From contig JADJYX010000002.1 of the NCBI GenBank assembly GCA_016719535.1, forward strand, positions 62,001 through 126,000: a stretch of DNA of 64,000 bases, read 5' to 3'. Positions 57,538 to 64,000 of this stretch are shown here, in pieces (positions within the stretch are counted from its first letter, which is position 1; each line of letters opens with the position of its first letter). Source of the DNA: Rubrivivax sp. (GTDB lineage: Bacteria > Pseudomonadota > Gammaproteobacteria > Burkholderiales > Burkholderiaceae_C). The notes under the pieces are model-generated. The model was not told the DNA's origin. It did not search any database and saw only the letters and a program-made list of their open reading frames with translations. The position numbers and the translations under genes were made by a program.

Positions 57538-58506
57538 ATGAGCGCTTTCGATCACTCCGATCTCGACGGCCGCCTGCTGCAGTTGCTGCTGGCGGTGGTG
57601 GAAGAGCGCTCGGTCACGCGGGCGGCCGAACGCCTGGGCGTGACGCAGTCGGCCGTGAGTCACCTGCTGGACAAGCTGCGGCAGATCACCGGCGACCCGC
57701 TGGTCGTCAAGGCAGGCCGCGGCATCGTGCCCACCGCAAGGGCGCAGGGCCTGGCCGGGCGCGCGCGGATGCTGCTCGAGGACCTGCGCGCCTTCGCCAC
57801 GCCCGAGGGCTTCGATCCCGCCACGTTGCAGGCCTGCTTCACCATCGCGGCCAACGACCTGCAGTGCGACCTGCTGCTGCCGCCGCTGCTGCAGCGGCTG
57901 CGCGCGCGCTCACCCGGGGTGACGCTGCGCGTCATCCCGTCGGGCGTGCCGCAGCCCGAGCTGCTGCGCAGCGACGCCTGCCAGCTGATCGTCACGCCGC
58001 GCCCACCCGATGCCGCCGACCTGCTGCAGCGGCGCCTGTTTGTCGACCACTACCGCGTCTTCTACGACGCCACCGTGCGTGCGGCTCCGTGCGGCCTCGA
58101 CGACTACCTGGCCGCCGAGCATGTCACCGTGGTCTACGCGCCGCACCGCAGCCTGGACATCGACCAGCTGCTGGGCGATCGGCTGAGGCTGCCGCGCCGC
58201 TTCGTCGCCAGCGTGCCGGGCTTCTCGCGCATCCCGCCCTTCCTGCGCGGCAGCGCGCGGCTGGCCACCCTGCCGGGGCTGCTGCGGCTGGAGCCGATGC
58301 GCGGCTTCGCGCACGCCGACCTGCCGGTGCCGGTGCCCGAGATGCCGATGTTCATGCTCTGGCACGCGCGCCGCCAGAGCGACCCGGTGCACCGCTGGCT
58401 GCGCGAGGAGTTGCTGGCGGTGGCGGCGGCGGTGTCCGGTCTGGCCGACTCGCAGGGCTGCGGCGAGCGTGGCGCTGCACGCTGCCAGCCTGGGCCCGAG
58501 GGTTAG
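57538..58506 (+). CDS. LysR-type regulator divergent from ligAB
   Basis: A 322-residue LysR regulator: helix-turn-helix residues 15-60 (VEERSVTRAAERLGVTQSAVSHLLDKLRQITG) and an effector domain. Among LysR proteins it resembles the LeuO/NodD-like branch more than CatR. ATG 57538 was chosen; ATG 57529 and 57502 are in frame and would lengthen the leader. It likely controls the divergent ligAB pair across the 107-base gap. The Old Yellow Enzyme gene starts 10 bases after it. Confidence 0.88.
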   Translation: MSAFDHSDLDGRLLQLLLAVVEERSVTRAAERLGVTQSAVSHLLDKLRQITGDPLVVKAGRGIVPTARAQGLAGRARMLLEDLRAFATPEGFDPATLQACFTIAANDLQCDLLLPPLLQRLRARSPGVTLRVIPSGVPQPELLRSDACQLIVTPRPPDAADLLQRRLFVDHYRVFYDATVRAAPCGLDDYLAAEHVTVVYAPHRSLDIDQLLGDRLRLPRRFVASVPGFSRIPPFLRGSARLATLPGLLRLEPMRGFAHADLPVPVPEMPMFMLWHARRQSDPVHRWLREELLAVAAAVSGLADSQGCGERGAARCQPGPEG

Positions 58507-58515
58507 CATCGAAGC

Positions 58516-59610
58516 ATGCCCACCCTCTTCGACCCTGCCCGCTTCGGCAGCATCGCACTGGCCAACCGCGTCGTGATGGCGCCGCTGACGCGCGACCGCG
58601 CCGGGGCGCGCCAGGTGCCCACCGAGCTGATGTGCACCTACTACGCGCAGCGCGCCGGTGCCGGCCTCATCGTCACCGAAGGCACGCAGATCTCCCCCGA
58701 AGGCCAGGGTTACCTGGACACCCCGGGCATCCACAGCGACGAGCAGGTGCTGGCCTGGCGCCGCATCACCGACGCCGTGCACGCACGCGGCGGGCGCATC
58801 GTGGTGCAGCTGTGGCACGTGGGGCGCATCTCGCATGTCTCGCTGCTGCCGCCGGGCACCGTGCCGGTCTCCAGCACCGGCCGTGCGGCGCGCACCAAGA
58901 CCTTCACCGCCGCCGGCTTCGAGCCGGTGTCGACCCCGCGCGCGCTGCGCAGCGACGAGATCCCGCGCCTGGTGGACGACTACCGCCGCGCGGCCGCCAA
59001 CGCGCTGCGCGCCGGCTTCGACGGCGTGGAGGTGCATGGCGCCAACGGCTACCTGATCGAGCAGTTTCTGCGCGACAGCATCAATGACCGCAGCGACGCC
59101 TACGGCGGTGCGCCCGAACACCGCGTGCGCCTGCTGGTCGAGGTGATGACGGCGATTGCCGCCGAGATCGGCGCCGGCCGCACCGGCCTGCGCCTGAGCC
59201 CGATCACGCCGGTCAACGACGCCGCGCTCGACAGCGACCCGCAGGGCCTGTACGAGCTGGCGCTGCGGCAGCTGGCACCGCTGAAGCTGGCCTTCATCCA
59301 CGTCGTCGAGGGCACCACCGGCGGCCCGCGCGACAACGCGCCCTTCGACTGGGCGGCGCTGCGCGCGCGCTTCAAGGACGGGAACGAAGCCGGCGGCTGG
59401 ATCGTCAACAACGGGTATGCGCGGTCGACGGCGATGGACGCCATGGCCACCGGTCGCGCCGATGCGGTGGCCTTCGGCAAGGCCTTCATCGGCAACCCCG
59501 ACCTGGTGGAACGCCTGCGCCGCGACGCGCCGCTGGCCGAGGCCAACCGCGCCACCTTCTACGGCGGCGGCGCCGAGGGCTATACCGACTACCCGGCGCT
59601 GACAGATTGA
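58516..59610 (+). CDS. Old Yellow Enzyme family NADH:flavin oxidoreductase
   Basis: A 364-residue FMN-dependent ene-reductase. Motifs include RVVMAPLTRDRAGARQVP, VQLWHVGRISH, and the substrate-site signature VEVHGANGYLIEQFLRDSINDRSDAYGG (His-Asn pair present), with FGKAFIGNPDLVERL near the end. This is the classical NemA/XenB type that reduces enals, nitro-esters or maleimides. It follows the LysR gene closely and may be co-transcribed with it, but a role in aromatic degradation is not shown. Confidence 0.93.
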   Translation: MPTLFDPARFGSIALANRVVMAPLTRDRAGARQVPTELMCTYYAQRAGAGLIVTEGTQISPEGQGYLDTPGIHSDEQVLAWRRITDAVHARGGRIVVQLWHVGRISHVSLLPPGTVPVSSTGRAARTKTFTAAGFEPVSTPRALRSDEIPRLVDDYRRAAANALRAGFDGVEVHGANGYLIEQFLRDSINDRSDAYGGAPEHRVRLLVEVMTAIAAEIGAGRTGLRLSPITPVNDAALDSDPQGLYELALRQLAPLKLAFIHVVEGTTGGPRDNAPFDWAALRARFKDGNEAGGWIVNNGYARSTAMDAMATGRADAVAFGKAFIGNPDLVERLRRDAPLAEANRATFYGGGAEGYTDYPALTD

Positions 59611-59614
59611 AACG

Positions 59615-60184
59615 CTAGAAGAGCCGCCCGACGTTGAACAGCGTCAGCACGCCCAGCGCGGCGAAGAGGGCCGCGCTGACGATGTGCACCACGCGCATCG
59701 GCACCAGCCTGGCGACCTTGTCGCCCAGGAAGACGGCCGGCACGTTGGCCAGCATCAGGCCCAGCGTGCTGCCGGCCACCACCGGCACCAGGTCGGCATA
59801 GCGCGCGGCCATCGCCACCGTGGCGATCTGCGTCTTGTCACCCATCTCGGCCAGGAAGAAGGCCACCAGCGTGGTGCCGAAGACACCCCAGCGGCCGCTG
59901 CCGCCCTCGACCTCGCCGGCTTCGTCGGGGATCAGCATCCACACCGCCATCGCCAGGAACGAGGCGCCGATGACCCAGCGCAGGATATCGGGGCCGAGGG
60001 CCTGCGCCACCCAGGCGCCGACGGCACCGGCCAGCGCATGGTTGGCCAGCGTGGCCATGAGGATGCCGGCGACGATCGGCCAGGGCTTGCGAAAGCGTGC
60101 GGCCAGCATCAACGCCAGCAGCTGCGTCTTGTCGCCCATCTCGCCAAGGGCGACGACACCGGTGGAGACGAGAAAGGCTTCCAA
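59615..60184 (-). CDS. TMEM165/GDT1-family (MneA-like) manganese exporter
   Basis: A 189-residue membrane protein with two repeats of the E-x-G-D-K-T motif (ALGEMGDKTQLLA and LAEMGDKTQIATV), six or seven helices, as in bacterial Mn(II) exporters of the UPF0016 family. The TTG at 60184 gives the family-typical start LEAFLVSTG; a GTG at 60214 would add ten residues and lies in the arm of a strong hairpin. The convergent gene before it is the Old Yellow Enzyme gene, four bases away. No yybP-ykoY riboswitch core was recognised. Confidence 0.88.
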   Translation of the reverse strand: MEAFLVSTGVVALGEMGDKTQLLALMLAARFRKPWPIVAGILMATLANHALAGAVGAWVAQALGPDILRWVIGASFLAMAVWMLIPDEAGEVEGGSGRWGVFGTTLVAFFLAEMGDKTQIATVAMAARYADLVPVVAGSTLGLMLANVPAVFLGDKVARLVPMRVVHIVSAALFAALGVLTLFNVGRLF

Positions 60185-60194
60185 GGCGAGGGCC

Positions 60195-60215
60195 GGTGCG
60201 CCCCTGGGGCGCACC
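60195..60215 (-). promoter_or_regulatory. Perfect hairpin over the translation start of the Mn exporter
   Basis: GGTGCGCCCC and GGGGCGCACC form a 10-bp stem around a single central base, ending about ten bases before the TTG start. It would compete with ribosome binding, so it may be a translational control element. It does not resemble the yybP-ykoY aptamer core. Confidence 0.5.
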
Positions 60216-60247
60216 GCGGTGCAACGGGATCGGGTGGGGCCGCGAGT

Positions 60248-61150
60248 CTAACGATGGCCGGCCTGCACGCGCTGCGCATCGAGCGCTGCACGCACCGCCT
60301 CGGGCATGGGCAGCGGCTGGCCCCGTTCGCGGTCGACGAAGACCAGCACGCAGTCGGCGCCGGCCGCGGCCTGCGGCTGCCCGTCGAAGAAGCCCACGCG
60401 CACGACCGCCGAACTGCGCCCCCGGTGGGTGACGCCGGCGCCCAGCCGCCAGCGCGGCGGCAGGGCGCGCCAGGCCAGGATGTGCAGGTCGACACGCGCC
60501 ACCAGCAGACCGACGGTGGCACGCTCGCCTTCGCCGCCCAGGGCCGCAAAGGCGTTCTGCATCACGGCCGAGCGCCCGGTTTCGGCGCCGCGCATCAACG
60601 CGCCTTCGCCGACGCGGCCGGTGGCGTCGAGGTCGGCATAGCGCGTATCGAGCTCGCGCCGCAGCGGGTAGGCCTCGAAGGCCGCCGGTGCCGGCGCCGC
60701 CGGCGGCAGCGCGGCCGCCGGTGCGGGCACCGGGCTGTCCAGGGCCGACTGCCAGGCCGCCGGCAGCTCGCCGGCCTCGCCGTGCAGCCGCGCGTGCAGG
60801 CGTGTCGACTGCAGGCCCACGCAGGCGCCGTCCTGGAAGAGCGCGCTGTCCAGCGTCACCTGCTGCGCATCGAGCGCCGTCACGCGCACCGCCGCCTGCA
60901 GCGGCTTCGGGTAGTGGCTTTGCAGCAGGAAGTCGGTGACCACGCGCGACGGCCGCAAGCGCGGCCCGCGTTCGCGCCAGAAGCCGTCGCCGATGCGCTC
61001 GGCCAGGAAGCGCATGCGCGCCTCCTGGTGCAGGCCGTGCAGTGCCGAATTGTTGAGGTGGCGCAGCGTGTCGACATCGGCATAGCGGGTCGGGATGTCG
61101 TAGCGGGCGGTGTAGTGCGCCGGGTCATGGCGCCAGCGGTCGTGCTTCAT
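60248..61150 (-). CDS. Double hot-dog acyl-CoA thioesterase-like protein
   Basis: A 300-residue protein with two hot-dog folds in tandem. Repeat one starts DIPTRYADVDTLRHLNNSALHGLHQEARMRFL, matching the 4-hydroxybenzoyl-CoA thioesterase family pattern with the acidic active residue; repeat two starts ELDTRYADLDATGRVGEGALMRGAETGRSAVM and is more diverged. It should hydrolyse acyl-CoA, substrate unknown. It lies before the acyl-CoA synthetase on the same strand with a 95-base gap, so a linked role is possible. Confidence 0.82.
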   Translation of the reverse strand: MKHDRWRHDPAHYTARYDIPTRYADVDTLRHLNNSALHGLHQEARMRFLAERIGDGFWRERGPRLRPSRVVTDFLLQSHYPKPLQAAVRVTALDAQQVTLDSALFQDGACVGLQSTRLHARLHGEAGELPAAWQSALDSPVPAPAAALPPAAPAPAAFEAYPLRRELDTRYADLDATGRVGEGALMRGAETGRSAVMQNAFAALGGEGERATVGLLVARVDLHILAWRALPPRWRLGAGVTHRGRSSAVVRVGFFDGQPQAAAGADCVLVFVDRERGQPLPMPEAVRAALDAQRVQAGHR

Positions 61151-61245
61151 GCGGGGAGGGGTGTGGCCGGTGTACCGCCGCAGCGTAGCGGCCGGCGCGC
61201 CGGCCGACCATCGGCGGCAACGCGCAGTCGCCGCGGCGACCCGGC

Positions 61246-63414
61246 TCAGGCCGGCGCCGCGGCGGGCGCCAGGCGGATGCGGGCATCGACCGCGCGCGCG
61301 CCCTCGGGCCAGGCCAGCAGCGGGTTGAGGTCGAGCTCGTCGATTTCGGGCAGGTCCTGCACCAGGCACGACACGCGCTCGATGACATCGGCGATGGCGG
61401 CGCGGTCCAGCGCCGGCCGGCCGCGCACGCCCTCGAGCAGGGCCGCCGCACGGATCGCGCCGAGCATGGCCGCGGCCTGCCCGGGCCCGACCGGGGCCAG
61501 CTCGAAGACGACATCGCCCAGCACCTCGACGTGGATGCCGCCGAGGCCGAACATCAGCAGATGGCCGATGCCCGGCGCCCGGCTGGCGCCGACGATCAGC
61601 TCCTGCCCGCCGGCCAGCTGCGCCTGCACCAGGAAGCGCAGCGGAGCCTCTGCGGCCAGGCCGGCCAGCCGCTGCTGCAGGCCGCTCACCGCGGCATGCA
61701 CCGCGGCCTCGTCGTGCAGGCCCAGCACCACGCCGCCGACATCGCTCTTGTGGCTGGCGGCCTCGGTGTCGATCTTCACCACCACCGGGAATCCGATCTC
61801 GCGTGCCGCCGCGGCGGCGGCCTCGGCGCCATCCACCACCTGCGCCGCGGCCAGCGGGATGCCGTAGCACCGCAGCAGCGCCAGCACGTCCTGCGCGGGC
61901 AGCTGCAGGCGGCCCGCGGCGCGGGCGCTGTCGACGATGGCGCGGGCCCGCGGCGCATCGATGCCCGGTGGCCGGCGCGGGGTCGGCGCCGGACGCTGGC
62001 GCAGCCGCGGCCCGCGCCACAGCGCGGCCAGCGCGCGCGCGGCATCGCCGGGGTAGGCGAAGCACGGCACGCCGCCGTCCTGCAGGATCGCGCGCGTGGC
62101 CTGGAAGCGCGGCTGCGTCGGGTCGGTCATGAAGTTGCACACCAGCGGCTTGCGCTGCTGCGCGCTGGCGGCCACGATCTCGTGCGCGATGCCCTGCGTG
62201 TCGGTGAACGAGGGCGTGACGAAGGCCACCAGCAGCGCGTCGATGGCGTCGTCGTCGAGCAGCGCCTGCAGCGCGGCGCGGAAATGCCCGGGCCCTGCGG
62301 TGGCGATCACGTCCACCGGGTTGTCCAGCGCGGCCTGCGGCAGCAGCGCCGCGCGCAGCCGCTGCACCGTGGCCTCGGCCAGCGCCGGCACCTGCAGCCC
62401 CTGCGACACCAGCGCATCGGTGGCGATCACCGCCGGGCCGCCGGTATTGGTGAGCACGGCCGTGCGCGGGCCGCGCGGCGCCGGCTGGGTGGCATGGGCC
62501 ATGGCGGCACGGATGAGCTCGCCCTCGTCGTCGAAGGCGATGATGCCGGCGCGCTCGAAGACGAGGTCGGTCACCCGGCCCGCGCCGGCGAGTGCGCCGG
62601 TGTGCGACGAGGCGGCCTGCGCGCCGCGCTCGGTGCGGCCGGCGCGCATCGCCAGCACCGGCTTGCGCGCGGTGACGGCGCGCGCCACCTCGAGAAACCC
62701 GGCCGGCTCGGCCAGGCCCTCGGTATAGAGCACCACCACGCGGGTGCCGGGGTCGTCGCCATAGAAGCGCAGGATCTCGGTGATCGACACATCGCAGCCG
62801 TTGCCGTTGGAGGCGTACAGGCGCACGCCCACGCCGATGTCGGCCAGCCCCTGCAGGATGAAGCCGCCCACGCCACCGCTTTGCGCCACCAGCGAGACGC
62901 CGCCGGCGGCCGGCAGCGTATTGGTGAAGTTGCAGTAGGCGCGCAGCGACGGATCGGTATTGATGATGCCCTGGCAGTTGGGCCCCAGCACGCGGATGCC
63001 GCTGAGCCGCGCCTCGTCCATGAAGGCCTGCTGCAGCCGCAGGCCCTGCTCGCCGAGTTCGCCGAAGCCGGCCGAGTTGATGATCACCGCGCGCACGCCC
63101 CTGGCGCCGCACTGCGCCATCAGGCCGGGCACCTGCGCGGCCGGCACCACCAGGTGCACCAGGTCCACCTCGCCCGGCACCTCGGGCAGGCCGGGGTAGG
63201 CCGGCAGGCCGAGGATCTGCGTCGCGCTGGGGTGCACCGGGTAGATCGGCCCGCGGTAGCCGAAGGCCTGCAGGTTGGCGATGATCGAGTGGCCGATCGC
63301 GTGCTCGCGCGCCGAGGCGCCCACCACCGCGACCGAGCGCGGCCAGAACAGCGCCTCCAGCCCGTCGCGCGGGGCCGGGCGCAACGCCGCGCCGCTCACG
63401 CGGGCACCCCGCAC
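61246..63414 (-). CDS. ADP-forming acyl-CoA synthetase (acetate-CoA ligase family)
   Basis: A 722-residue single-chain ADP-forming acyl-CoA synthetase (ACD/Pat-type without acetyltransferase). The CoA-binding domain begins WPRSVAVVGASAREHAIGHSI; the ligase-CoA domain carries the catalytic His in SSHTGALAGAGR; the C-terminal ATP-grasp domain has FPVVVKIDTEAASHKSDVGGVVLGL. It makes acyl-CoA reversibly from a carboxylic acid, ATP and CoA, acid unknown. GTG 63414 is the assumed start. It begins 52 bases after the benzoyl-CoA-reductase-like gene on the same strand, fitting aromatic acid activation. Confidence 0.88.
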   Translation of the reverse strand: MRGARVSGAALRPAPRDGLEALFWPRSVAVVGASAREHAIGHSIIANLQAFGYRGPIYPVHPSATQILGLPAYPGLPEVPGEVDLVHLVVPAAQVPGLMAQCGARGVRAVIINSAGFGELGEQGLRLQQAFMDEARLSGIRVLGPNCQGIINTDPSLRAYCNFTNTLPAAGGVSLVAQSGGVGGFILQGLADIGVGVRLYASNGNGCDVSITEILRFYGDDPGTRVVVLYTEGLAEPAGFLEVARAVTARKPVLAMRAGRTERGAQAASSHTGALAGAGRVTDLVFERAGIIAFDDEGELIRAAMAHATQPAPRGPRTAVLTNTGGPAVIATDALVSQGLQVPALAEATVQRLRAALLPQAALDNPVDVIATAGPGHFRAALQALLDDDAIDALLVAFVTPSFTDTQGIAHEIVAASAQQRKPLVCNFMTDPTQPRFQATRAILQDGGVPCFAYPGDAARALAALWRGPRLRQRPAPTPRRPPGIDAPRARAIVDSARAAGRLQLPAQDVLALLRCYGIPLAAAQVVDGAEAAAAAAREIGFPVVVKIDTEAASHKSDVGGVVLGLHDEAAVHAAVSGLQQRLAGLAAEAPLRFLVQAQLAGGQELIVGASRAPGIGHLLMFGLGGIHVEVLGDVVFELAPVGPGQAAAMLGAIRAAALLEGVRGRPALDRAAIADVIERVSCLVQDLPEIDELDLNPLLAWPEGARAVDARIRLAPAAAPA

Positions 63415-63466
63415 GCTGCGCGCGGCCGCGCCGCGCGGGAACTGGCGTCCGCCCAGGCCGTGCGTG

Positions 63467-64000
63467 TCATGCGCGCTCCAGCAACTGCTCGACGAAGGCC
63501 TCGACGTTGATGCGCGTCTGTTCGTCGGAGACGCAGCGCAGGTCGTTCAGGTCGCCCGAGATCACCAGCGAGGGCACGCCGGTGCGCGCCTCCAGGCGCT
63601 GCGGCAGACCGTAGCGGTTGTTGGAGTTGTTGGGGCAGGTCTTGGCGTCGTGGTAGATGATGCCGTCGACGCCGAAGCGCTCGATCGTGTCCTGCAGGTA
63701 GCGCTCCTTGTAGGCCTCGTCGCGCACGATGAACAGCTGCAGGTAGGCGCGCGCCATGCTGCGGAAGGGATCGGCGCCGTCGAAGGCCTTGAACACCCAG
63801 CTGCTGCAGTAGGTCGAGGCCACCACCGCCGTGCGCTGGCTGGCGAAGAGCTCGGAATGCTGGCGCAGCCGGCCCCACACCGGCATGCCTTCCCAGTACA
63901 GGCGCAGCTGCTCGCGCTCGACCGCGGCCACGCCGCCGGCGATGCGCTGGCGCATCTCGGCCAGCAGCTCGCGGTAGTAGTCCAGCGCCTGCGGCGTGCC
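63467..64000 (-). CDS. Benzoyl-CoA reductase / 2-hydroxyacyl-CoA dehydratase subunit, C-terminal part
   Basis: The last 177 residues are seen; the N-terminus is beyond the window. The sequence matches class I benzoyl-CoA reductase subunit B (BcrB/BadE/BzdN type): LYWEGMPVWGRLRQ, VVASTYCSSWVF, IYHDAKTCPNNSNNRYGLPQRL and LVISGDLNDLRCVSDEQ. The Cys residues in those segments ligate the [4Fe-4S] cluster. In that family it works in ATP-dependent reductive dearomatisation under anoxic conditions. 2-hydroxyglutaryl-CoA dehydratase relatives cannot be excluded without the rest. Confidence 0.82.
   Translation of the reverse strand, partial: GTPQALDYYRELLAEMRQRIAGGVAAVEREQLRLYWEGMPVWGRLRQHSELFASQRTAVVASTYCSSWVFKAFDGADPFRSMARAYLQLFIVRDEAYKERYLQDTIERFGVDGIIYHDAKTCPNNSNNRYGLPQRLEARTGVPSLVISGDLNDLRCVSDEQTRINVEAFVEQLLERA

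Noticed and set aside
60185..60250. yybP-ykoY manganese riboswitch before the TMEM165-type gene
   Set aside because: The stretch holds a simple hairpin only; the conserved aptamer bulges were not found and the region is too short.

Overview
The window is very GC-rich, densely packed proteobacterial DNA with no rRNA, tRNA or CRISPR. Its gene families point to a betaproteobacterium of the order Burkholderiales: Bug-type solute-binding protein, PuuD-type urate hydroxylase, fused UraD-AllC, LigAB-type dioxygenase, a PEP-CTERM protein, and a benzoyl-CoA-reductase-like gene at the right edge. Genus is not determined.

Layout. (1) 1-7.3 kb: a sugar-acid region. A uronate dehydrogenase and an SMP-30 lactonase face away from a HpcH/HpaI aldolase, a membrane diguanylate cyclase, a glycerate 2-kinase and an MFS exporter-like protein. 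Together these resemble the oxidative uronate/aldarate route. (2) 7.3-20.6 kb: a tandem 74-bp intergenic repeat, a secreted cyclophilin, a Ser/Thr kinase with an OmpA-like lipoprotein, an AlkK-like acyl-CoA ligase, a tautomerase, a first puuD copy, an LdtD/MepK-like peptidoglycan pair, a phosphotransferase/P-loop fusion, a CBS protein and an SGNH-like lipoprotein. (3) 20.8-26.9 kb: two ornithine-cyclodeaminase-family enzymes around a LysR regulator, a Bug binding protein, an amidase and an Lrp regulator. (4) 27-29.4 kb: small secreted or membrane proteins, including a PEP-CTERM repeat protein. (5) 29.5-45.4 kb: a nearly complete purine-degradation locus built around a GntR regulator. One arm is xdhB, xdhA, a MetE-like protein, an NCS2 permease, puuD (second copy) and uraH. 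The other arm is gntR, puuE, uraD-allC, an M20 peptidase and an ABC importer, and it ends in the decayed remains of a ureD gene. Two TGTATACA-core palindromes are the likely operators. (6) 45.9-53.5 kb: SPOR protein, birA, SET-domain protein, topB, AEC permease, proA and a LemA-like protein. (7) 53.5-55.4 kb: a group II intron of bacterial class C type with a frameshifted maturase, inserted directly after the terminator of a cytochrome c gene. (8) 55.4-64 kb: cytochrome c, a miniature flagellar-rod-like protein, LigAB-type dioxygenase with LysR, an Old Yellow Enzyme homologue, a TMEM165/GDT1 transporter, a double hot-dog thioesterase, an ADP-forming acyl-CoA synthetase and a partial benzoyl-CoA-reductase-like gene.

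How the genes work together. The purine locus can take xanthine to urate (XdhAB), 5-hydroxyisourate (PuuD), OHCU (UraH), allantoin (UraD), allantoate (PuuE) and ureidoglycine (AllC), with uptake by the NCS2 permease and perhaps the ABC system. The two puuD copies form a 1.18-kb direct repeat, so recombination between them would delete the xdh arm. No wholly new system was proven. The best leads are the operator pair, the puuD repeat, the MetE-like member of the purine operon, the ureD relic, the intron in its terminator niche and the miniature flagellar-like protein.
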